A DNA stretch of 34,765 nucleotides from Chthoniobacterales bacterium (GTDB lineage Bacteria; Verrucomicrobiota; Verrucomicrobiia; Chthoniobacterales; UBA10450), in NCBI GenBank assembly GCA_013697365.1, contig JACCXA010000036.1:1-34765 (forward strand), in the 5' to 3' direction. Shown here one piece after another: positions 27,584 through 34,765 of the stretch. Position 1 is the first letter of the stretch. Every line of letters starts with the position of its first letter. The notes under the pieces were generated by a model that had not been told where the DNA came from, did not search any database, and saw only the letters and a program-made list of their open reading frames with translations. The position numbers and the translations under genes are program-made.

Positions 27584-27736
27584 GGGGCTGCACTCAGCGC
27601 GAGAGAAGCGGCAATGGAGCACAGACACCTTGCCTGTGAGGCCATCGAGCGTCTCGCCTGATGTCTCTTTTCAGTGACGCAGCCGATCGCATCCCCCTCA
27701 CCGAGCGAGACGCCCGGTCTCCGCGAGACCTACCAC

Positions 27737-28810
27737 TCATGTCGAATGATGCACGGTCGCCGAGATTGAGCGGTGCGCGGGTCCCCAGAGCAGCAGAAGC
27801 AGCGCAATCCAAAAAATGTGGATGCCGATCCCAGCCATCCAGAGAAACAGATCGATCCGGCCAAAGATCGCGAGTGCTAAGAGCAGAACCGAAAAATCGC
27901 GGTTCGCCGTCGCCTCGAGGAGCCTGTTAAGGAGGGGACTGCGGCGCGCCGCTGGCCGCCGCAAAGCGCGGATAATCACCGCAAAAGAAAGCAGGACGCC
28001 CAGTGCTGCACTCGCGCCGAGCGCCGTGGCGGGGACTGAAGAGTTCGTGCGAGCGACTCCGATTCCGAGGGCCGCAAAAACACAGAAGTGCACGACCTGA
28101 TCGCCAGCCAAGTCGAGCCATTTGCCCAGGCGCGACTGTTTGAAGAGCACACGGGCCAATTCGCCGTCCACGCAGTCGATCACGGCGGAAAACTGAAAGA
28201 CGAGTGCGCCGAGCACAAAATACCCGCGGGCGAAAAACCAGGCCGAAACCACGCCGATCACAATCGAGACAAAGGAGACCTGGTTCGGAGAAACCGACGT
28301 GTGGACGAGAAGTTTCGAGAGCAAACGCCCAAGCGGCCGGTTGAAAAAACGGTCGACCAAGCCGTCGGCTGGACTGCTGAGCGACGCCCAAAACTTGCGC
28401 TCGGCGACACGCGCAGAAACTTCGTTCACGATGGCAACCGCGAGACCATGAGCGACAATCACCGGTCCTGCTTTCGGCGTTGTCACCCTTACTGGCAGGA
28501 GAGAGCCATTGGCAGCGGCGAGCTGCCCGCCGTGTTCGATCACTCGCTCGAGATCGCTCGGCTCGACCAAAACGCCGCCGTCAATCAAGAGCACGGGATC
28601 GGGAAATGCAGGAAGGGCTGGAACGCTTGACGTTTCTATCTGCAACTCTTCCGCACGTGCGAGCCTCGGCGTCGCGTCGGAAACGATGGTGATCGGACCG
28701 CAGTAAGCGCGGTGCGCGCTGACGACGAGACGGTCGAGGACGGTGAGTCCCGCGATTTTCAGACTGCCGGTCTTGGCGTCGCACACCAGGACGGCGGGAA
28801 TTTTTTTCAC
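27737..28810 (-). CDS. CDP-alcohol phosphatidyltransferase family protein with N-terminal nucleotidyltransferase-like region
   Basis: DCVDGELARVLFKQSRLGKWLDLAGD matches D-x2-DG-x2-AR-x8-G-x3-D-x3-D; GTG start 28810 (GTGAAAAAAATTCCC) proposed instead of track start 28966. Confidence 0.88.
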   Translation of the reverse strand: MKKIPAVLVCDAKTGSLKIAGLTVLDRLVVSAHRAYCGPITIVSDATPRLARAEELQIETSSVPALPAFPDPVLLIDGGVLVEPSDLERVIEHGGQLAAANGSLLPVRVTTPKAGPVIVAHGLAVAIVNEVSARVAERKFWASLSSPADGLVDRFFNRPLGRLLSKLLVHTSVSPNQVSFVSIVIGVVSAWFFARGYFVLGALVFQFSAVIDCVDGELARVLFKQSRLGKWLDLAGDQVVHFCVFAALGIGVARTNSSVPATALGASAALGVLLSFAVIIRALRRPAARRSPLLNRLLEATANRDFSVLLLALAIFGRIDLFLWMAGIGIHIFWIALLLLLWGPAHRSISATVHHST

Positions 28811-28820
28811 CGCCCTGCGC

Positions 28821-29262
28821 TCAACGGGCGCGTCTAGTTTGTAACGGGTTGCGCCAGCGTAGTTCCGGGAAACGAGCAAAGTCCGTGTCAGCGGAATAGA
28901 GTTCGCAGTCATGTTCAATCGCGAGAGCCGCGAGGTGCGCGCCCATGACCAAGTTTCTCCCGGCATTCACTGCCCGCAGCGTGCGCTGCAGGATTGGCCA
29001 GTGCATTTCCCCAGCCCGGACGATCCGCACACTCGGTAGCGCCAGCCAATCATTAGTCGCAGCGATTGCCTGCTGGATCGAAACCGGCCACGCCATGATC
29101 CATCGGCTTACGCAGAGGCGAAGGAAGCCTGGGGGTAGCCCACGTAAGAGCGACGGGCTCAACGCTGGAAAAACGTTCTTGTAGCCACGCAGAGGCGGCT
29201 TCGTGTTGCGGCGCGTCCCGGTTGTAGGCATATACGAGCAGATTGGTGTCCGGCAAAACCAC
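28821..29262 (-). pseudogene. PIN-domain (VapC-like) protein, frameshifted around 29131-29140
   Basis: Frame A VVLPDTNLLVYAYNRDAPQHEAASAWLQERFSSVEPVALTW; frame B GFLRLCVSRW...NLVMGAHLAALAIEHDCELYSADTDFARFPELRWRNPL. Confidence 0.8.
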
Positions 29263-29376
29263 CGGCCTCGCGCGCTTTGATGTCAAGATGCGCGAGAAGT
29301 GATTTTTATGGGTCTCAGTCCGGGATGGAAAGGCCAATTTGCCTGATATCCTCCCCGTTGCCCTGGCGTTTGGATC

Positions 29377-30993
29377 GTGAATTACCGAACAAAATCAACC
29401 CGTTTCCGCGAGCTGTTGCGCTCCAGTCAGCTTGAATTCTTAATGGAAGCGCACAACGGCCTGAGTGCGCGCATCGTAGAAGAGGCGGGCTTCCGCGGGA
29501 TTTGGGCGAGCGGGCTTTCCATTTCGGCCGCGCTAGGGGTGCGAGATAACAACGAGGCGAGCTGGACGCAGGTGCTGGAGGTGGTCGAGTTCATGAGCGA
29601 CGCCACGAGCATTCCGATCCTGCTCGATGCCGACACCGGCTACGGAAACTTCAACAACATGCGGCGCCTCGTAAAGAAACTGGAGCAACGCGGCGTCGCG
29701 GCGGTTTGCATCGAGGACAAGCTTTTCCCGAAGACGAACTCGTTTATCAACAGTGAGCGCCAGCCGCTCGCCGATCTCGAAGAGTTCGCGGGCAAGATCA
29801 AGGCGGTGAAAGAAGCGCAGAGCGATCCGGATTTTTGCCTGGTCGCGCGCCTGGAAGGTTTCATTGCGGGCTGGGGACTGGACGAAATGCTGCGCCGCGC
29901 GGAAGCATGCCACGCCGCCGGGGCTGATGCTCTCTTGATTCACAGCAGAAAATCGACGCCGGACCAAGTCCTGGCTTTCGCGGAGGCGTGGAAGGGGCAC
30001 TGTCCGCTTGTCCTCGTCCCGACGACCTACTACAGCACGCCCGTGGAAGTGTTCGAGCAAGCCGGAATTGATCTCGTCATCTGGGCGAACCACAACGTGC
30101 GTAGCTCGATTGCGACCATGCAGGAGACGAGCCGTCGGATCTTTGAAGAGCGGTCGGTGCAAAGCGTGGAAGACGCGATCGCGCCGGTGAAGGAAGTCTT
30201 CCGGTTGCAGAACGCCGACGAGTTAATGGAAGCAGAGGAGCGCTACCTGCCGAAGGCTTCCGATTCTGCGCGGGCCATTATCCTCGCAGCCAGTCGCGGC
30301 AGCGAGATGGGTGATGTGACCGCGGGCATCCCGAAAACGATGGTGCCAATCGGCAACACTCCTCTGCTGCACAAACTGGTGGCGCAGTTCCGGGCCTCGG
30401 GTGTTCGCCGCATTGTAGTGATCCGCGGATACGCTGCCGGCAAAGTGCACGCGCCGGATGTTGAATTTGTCGAGAACGCCGAGTTCGAGGGCACCGGTGA
30501 ATTGCTTTCGTTGAGCAAAGCCGTCGAATATCTCGAGGGTGATGTCGTTCTTTCCTTCGGCGACATTCTTTTCCGCAAGCACATTCTGAACAATCTCCTC
30601 GCGGAGCCGCACGACATCGTGATCGCCGTGGATGCAGCCTGGCACCGCCGGCACCGTGCCGCGGGATATGTCGACTACGTCACCGCGACCCGGCCCTACT
30701 CTTTGCGATACGATGAAGACGAGGCATTTCTCACCGCCGCGAGTCCAGACTTGGAGGAGGACGTTATTCACGGCGAATGGATCGGGCTGATCAAAACCAA
30801 CGGGCGTGGCTCTGAGATCATCACAGCAGCGCTGGCCGAGCTTTCCAAGCGCGGCGACTTCAAAAAGTTACGGTTCGATGATTTGTTCAAGCACCTGATT
30901 GCAAAGCAACAACGCGTGCACGTCCTCTACATCACCGGCCATTGGCTGGATGTGGATGATCTCGACGACCTCGCGCGTGCGCAGGCTTTTTGA
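29377..30993 (+). CDS. aepX: phosphoenolpyruvate mutase fused to nucleotidyltransferase (PntC-like)
   Basis: PEP mutase motif [23 protein letters not shown]-terminal NTase [35 protein letters not shown]. Confidence 0.93.
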   Translation: MNYRTKSTRFRELLRSSQLEFLMEAHNGLSARIVEEAGFRGIWASGLSISAALGVRDNNEASWTQVLEVVEFMSDATSIPILLDADTGYGNFNNMRRLVKKLEQRGVAAVCIEDKLFPKTNSFINSERQPLADLEEFAGKIKAVKEAQSDPDFCLVARLEGFIAGWGLDEMLRRAEACHAAGADALLIHSRKSTPDQVLAFAEAWKGHCPLVLVPTTYYSTPVEVFEQAGIDLVIWANHNVRSSIATMQETSRRIFEERSVQSVEDAIAPVKEVFRLQNADELMEAEERYLPKASDSARAIILAASRGSEMGDVTAGIPKTMVPIGNTPLLHKLVAQFRASGVRRIVVIRGYAAGKVHAPDVEFVENAEFEGTGELLSLSKAVEYLEGDVVLSFGDILFRKHILNNLLAEPHDIVIAVDAAWHRRHRAAGYVDYVTATRPYSLRYDEDEAFLTAASPDLEEDVIHGEWIGLIKTNGRGSEIITAALAELSKRGDFKKLRFDDLFKHLIAKQQRVHVLYITGHWLDVDDLDDLARAQAF

Positions 30994-30994
30994 A

Positions 30995-32143
30995 GTGATC
31001 AGCGCCGCCTCGTTCGTCGAACACCTGCGGGGCCTTGGCTACTCGCAATACGCCGGCGTCCCCTGCTCCTTCTTCACGTCGTTTCTCAACTATGTGATCA
31101 ACGACCCGACGCTCGACTACGTTGGCGCGACGAGCGAAGGCGAAGCGATCGGGATTACGATGGGCGCCGCGTTAGCCGGCCGCAAAACCGTCACGATGTG
31201 CCAGAACTCCGGGCTTGGAAACATGGTCAACCCGCTCACCTCGCTCAATTATCCGTTTCGCATTCCCACCCTGCTCATCGTGACGTGGCGCGGTCAGCCC
31301 GGCGTGAAGGACGAACCGCAGCACGAGCAGATGGGCCGGATCACGCACCAGCTCCTCGACACCCTCGAGATCCCGTGGCTGCCTTTTCCGCAGGAGAAAG
31401 CGGAGATCGCCGGGGTTATGGCTCAAGCGGAAGCAAGCATGCTGGAACGGCAGCGGCCCTTCGCACTCGTGATGCCAAAGGATTCGATCGCCCTGCATTC
31501 GCTTTCCGGACGATCGAAACCGACCCGCGTTGCGGCCGATCGGCGCGAAAGTTCCCCTGCGGACGAAAAGCTCACGCGCACGGAGGCACTCGATGTGATT
31601 CTCGATTCCCTGCGCGGCGACGAAGCGATCATCGCCACGACCGGCAAGACAGGGCGGGAATTGTTTACTCTCTCGGATCGGCCGAACCATCTCTACGTTG
31701 TCGGCGGCATGGGCACGGCGTCCGCCATCGGTTTCGGTATTGCGCACGCCTTGCCGCGACAGCCCGTGGTCGTGCTTGACGGCGACGGCGCCGCGCTCAT
31801 GAAGATGGGTTCGCTCGCCACGATCGGGTTTTATCAGCCGGAGAATTTCCTCCACATCATCCTCGACAACGAAGCGCACGACTCCACTGGCGGACAACAA
31901 ACGGCCTCGCCCACCGTGCAATTCGCGGAAGTCGCGGCTGCGGCTAACTATCGCTCCGCGTTCGCAGTCGAGCGGCGTGACGACATTCGCGAAGCCGTCG
32001 AGACACTGCGCGAGCGTCAGGGACCGTCGCTCCTGCATGTGAAGATTCGCCCCGGCTCTCCGGAAAAGCTCGGCCGACCGACGGTGAAGCCACACGAGGT
32101 GAAGGAACGATTCGCCACGTTCCTGCGCGGCGACGCGCCATGA
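30995..32143 (+). CDS. aepY: phosphonopyruvate decarboxylase
   Basis: GVPCSFFTSFLNYV, ATSEGEAIGITMGAALAGRKTVTMCQNSGLGNMVNPLTSL, TPP motif GDGAALMKMGSLATIGFYQPENFLHIILDN; GTG 30995, 1 bp after aepX stop. Confidence 0.94.
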   Translation: MISAASFVEHLRGLGYSQYAGVPCSFFTSFLNYVINDPTLDYVGATSEGEAIGITMGAALAGRKTVTMCQNSGLGNMVNPLTSLNYPFRIPTLLIVTWRGQPGVKDEPQHEQMGRITHQLLDTLEIPWLPFPQEKAEIAGVMAQAEASMLERQRPFALVMPKDSIALHSLSGRSKPTRVAADRRESSPADEKLTRTEALDVILDSLRGDEAIIATTGKTGRELFTLSDRPNHLYVVGGMGTASAIGFGIAHALPRQPVVVLDGDGAALMKMGSLATIGFYQPENFLHIILDNEAHDSTGGQQTASPTVQFAEVAAAANYRSAFAVERRDDIREAVETLRERQGPSLLHVKIRPGSPEKLGRPTVKPHEVKERFATFLRGDAP

Positions 32144-33297
32144 CAGATCCACTTCTCTTCACGCCTGGCCCGCTGAGCACGAGCGCCACCGTCAAAGCGG
32201 CGATGCAGCGCGACCTCGGTTCGCGCGACACGGATTTCATTACCCTCGTCGCTGAGATTCGTCGTGAATTGCTGCAGATCGCGGGCGTGTCACAAGAGAG
32301 CGGGTATGAAGCGGTCCTGGTGCAGGGCAGCGGCACGTTTGCGGTTGAGGCGGTGCTCTCGTCAGTGCTTCCCCCAGATGGCCGCTTGTTGGTGCTCGCG
32401 AACGGCGCCTACGGCGAACGAATGCTGCAAATCGCGGAGCGTCTGAGAATCCCAGCCCGCGTGCAACGATGGCCGGAGAACGAGTCGCCCGACGCAGCGA
32501 CTGTCGCGCTGTTGTTATCCGAGATGCCACGGCCGACGCACGTGGCCATTGTCCATCTCGAAACGACGACCGGCATTCTCAACCCGATTGATGAGATCGG
32601 TCAGATCGTGCGAGAACGCGGTTGCCGTTTCATCGTCGACGCGATGAGCAGCTTTGGCGGTGTGCCGCTCGATCTTGGAATCTTGCAAGCCGACTACCTC
32701 GTCTCTTCCGCCAATAAATGTCTGGAAGGCGTGCCCGGTTTCTCGTTCGTGATCGCGAAGCGAGAAGCGCTCGAAGGGACGAGGGGATACGCGCGCAGCG
32801 TGAGTTTCGATTTGCTCGCGCAGTGGCAAGGCCTCGAGCGCAATGGGCAGTTCCGTTTCACACCGCCAACGCATGCGCTGCTCGGCTTTGCGCAGGCGCT
32901 GAAAGAACTGCGCGACGAAGGCGGGGTCGCGGGACGGGCTTTACGCTATTGCGCCAATCATGAGACTTTGGTGGCAGCAATGCGCGCACTTGGTTTCCGG
33001 GAGTATCTGCAACCGGAACAAGAGAGCGACATCATTACGTCTTTCCGATATCTGGCAGATCCCGACTTCGTATTTGAAGAGTTCTATCGACGCCTCGCGG
33101 CGAAAGGATTTGTGATTTATCCCGGCAAGGTCAGCCATGCCGAGTGTTTTCGCATCGGGACCATCGGCCACATTTCTGCCGGGGATGTGAAGCTTCTCGT
33201 CTCCGCCATCGCGAATGTCCTAAGTGAGTTGGGCGTGCGGGTTTCCCGGAGCGATTCGTGCCGAGCTGTCGCCGGAGACGCCGGCCGCTCCGCATAA
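32140..33297 (+). CDS. phnW: 2-aminoethylphosphonate--pyruvate transaminase
   Basis: LLFTPGPLSTSATVKAAMQRDLGSRDTDF, VDAMSSFGGVPLDL, SSANKCLEGVPGFSFVIAKRE; ATGA overlap with aepY. Confidence 0.94.
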   Translation: MTDPLLFTPGPLSTSATVKAAMQRDLGSRDTDFITLVAEIRRELLQIAGVSQESGYEAVLVQGSGTFAVEAVLSSVLPPDGRLLVLANGAYGERMLQIAERLRIPARVQRWPENESPDAATVALLLSEMPRPTHVAIVHLETTTGILNPIDEIGQIVRERGCRFIVDAMSSFGGVPLDLGILQADYLVSSANKCLEGVPGFSFVIAKREALEGTRGYARSVSFDLLAQWQGLERNGQFRFTPPTHALLGFAQALKELRDEGGVAGRALRYCANHETLVAAMRALGFREYLQPEQESDIITSFRYLADPDFVFEEFYRRLAAKGFVIYPGKVSHAECFRIGTIGHISAGDVKLLVSAIANVLSELGVRVSRSDSCRAVAGDAGRSA

Positions 33298-33367
33298 TCG
33301 CGCTGCTTTGCATCGTCTCGCGCCTGCCAGGATTATCACCCGGCTACAGCGCGCTTGATGCTGTTGT

Positions 33368-34765
33368 TTACCGAAGGTTTTTGTCGAGCGCGCCGATTTT
33401 GCGCGTTTCCGGCCAGATCCGCGATACGCCGAGCACGACGAGGATGGTTCCTATCCCTCCGCCCACGACCGAAAGCACTGGTCCGAAGTAAGCCGCCGTC
33501 AGGCCGGACTCGAGCGCGCCGAGCTCGTTCGAAGTCCCGATGAAAATATTGTTCACCGCCGAGATGCGCCCCCGCATCCCGTCCGGCGTGAGCAATTGCA
33601 CCAGCGTATGCCGGATGACCACGCTCACACTGTCGAAAACCCCGGTCAGGAAGAGCATCGCCAGGGAAAGCCAGAGGGAGCGCGACAAGCCAAAGACAAT
33701 CGTCGCCAAACCAAAGCCAGCCACCGTCCAGAGCAGGGTTCGTCCCGCTTGTTTGATCGGGGGAAGATAAGCGATCACGATCGCCATCACGAACGCGCCG
33801 ATTCCAGGCGCAGCCCTTAACCAGCCCAGACCGATCGGTCCACAGTGCAGGATTTTCGCAGCAAAGATCGGCAACAAAGCGGTCGCGCCCCCCAGCAGGA
33901 CAGCCACCATGTCGAGCGTGATCGTGGCGAGGATGACTTTTTTGCTGACAACAAAGCGAATCCCTTCGACCAGGCTCCGCCACGCGCCGCCTTCCACACG
34001 GCTGCCTTGTTTCGCATTCGGAATGGACGCCACGAGGAGGAGGAAAACGAGGGCGCAGCTCGCATCCAGCGCATAGATGGCCGGAAACCCCGCGCGCACG
34101 ATGAGCAGTCCGCCCAGCGCCGGCCCGACGACGGATCCAATTTGAAAGGTGCTGCTGTTCCAGGTGACCGCGTTCGCGAAAGTCTCACGCGGTACCAGCG
34201 TCGGAAAAAAGGCGCTGCGCGCGGCCCAGCCGAAGGTGCGGCCGGTGGCGGAGATCAGCAGAATGAGATAAATGAGTGGGAGCGAAAGATCGTCGAAGTG
34301 GTAATTCGCCTCGCGTTCAAAGATGCCCGCAATCGCGCTGAGGAGCCGATTGCCGCTCTGGAGAAACGGCCAGGCTGGAAGCTGGAGGTGATTCCACGAA
34401 ATCCAGGCCAGGGCGACCGAGCAAACAGCGCTGATCGCTTGCGACCACATGATAATTGTTTTGCGGCTATACCGGTCGGCGAAGTGGCCAGCGGGAAGCG
34501 ACAGAAGGACGACCGGCAGCGCGATCGCCAGACCAACGAGGCCCAGCGCAGTCGCTGAATTCGTGCGCTCGTAGATTTCCCATTCCACCGCGACGAAGAG
34601 CATGAGCCGCCCGATCACGGCAATGAAATTGCCTAACGAATAGAAGCTGAAGGCGCGAATCCGAAACGCGGCGTACGGGTCATGTTTCCCGTTCTTCCCC
34701 CCCTCGAGAGTTCCCTCCGCCGTGGCCGGACGCCGCGAGTCCGGGCGCTCATAACCAGGTGGAGG
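33368..34765 (-). CDS. MFS transporter (EntS/MFS_3-like), 5' end beyond window
   Basis: LPAGHFADRYSRKTIIMW; the frame stays open upstream of the track GTG (34618): ...HDPYAAFRIRAFSFYSLGNFIAVIGRLML, reaching the window edge. Confidence 0.88.
   Translation of the reverse strand, partial: PPPGYERPDSRRPATAEGTLEGGKNGKHDPYAAFRIRAFSFYSLGNFIAVIGRLMLFVAVEWEIYERTNSATALGLVGLAIALPVVLLSLPAGHFADRYSRKTIIMWSQAISAVCSVALAWISWNHLQLPAWPFLQSGNRLLSAIAGIFEREANYHFDDLSLPLIYLILLISATGRTFGWAARSAFFPTLVPRETFANAVTWNSSTFQIGSVVGPALGGLLIVRAGFPAIYALDASCALVFLLLVASIPNAKQGSRVEGGAWRSLVEGIRFVVSKKVILATITLDMVAVLLGGATALLPIFAAKILHCGPIGLGWLRAAPGIGAFVMAIVIAYLPPIKQAGRTLLWTVAGFGLATIVFGLSRSLWLSLAMLFLTGVFDSVSVVIRHTLVQLLTPDGMRGRISAVNNIFIGTSNELGALESGLTAAYFGPVLSVVGGGIGTILVVLGVSRIWPETRKIGALDKNLR

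Noticed and set aside
31172-32152. 326-aa - strand ORF antisense to aepY
   Set aside because: Overlaps phosphonopyruvate decarboxylase with clear TPP motif; translated product has no recognisable domain.
33845-34558. 237-aa + strand ORF antisense to the MFS transporter
   Set aside because: Charged low-complexity translation characteristic of antisense of a membrane-protein gene.
1-34765. CRISPR array, rRNA, tRNA, IS element or prophage
   Set aside because: No regularly spaced repeats with spacers, no recognisable tRNA T-loop/acceptor pattern, no rRNA sequence, no transposase, integrase or phage structural gene among the ORFs.

Overview
GC-rich, densely coding bacterial chromosome segment. 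Gene content and the kinds of dispersed hairpins suggest a soil Verrucomicrobia/Spartobacteria-type genome; this lineage call is inference and was not searched. About 29 genes are supportable: fatty-acid beta-oxidation genes, mgtE, a Gfo/Idh/MocA oxidoreductase, rpmB, acpP with a clear intrinsic terminator, a GNAT / half-size DMT transporter pair / arginase-fold module, nth, a PGPGW-like protein, hflX, miaA, an RRM protein, a nucleotide-sugar epimerase, an M23 peptidase, an AlkA-type glycosylase, two DUF6268-like outer-membrane proteins flanking an ABC-2 exporter, and an MFS transporter running off the right edge. The most interesting region is 24.8-33.3 kb. There a complete C-P bond (phosphonate) pathway, made of a PEP mutase-nucleotidyltransferase fusion, phosphonopyruvate decarboxylase and AEP transaminase, is divergent from an operon with a CDP-alcohol phosphatidyltransferase, an LPG-synthase/UPF0104 membrane protein, a second nucleotidyltransferase and an HpnA-like epimerase. 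I read this as a candidate phosphonolipid (CMP-AEP-dependent) or phosphonate-decorated membrane/glycoconjugate system. Two genes (low-affinity iron permease, PIN/VapC) appear frameshifted, and several structured intergenic repeats are visible, one of which supplies the stop codon of a CDS. No CRISPR, rRNA or tRNA was found.
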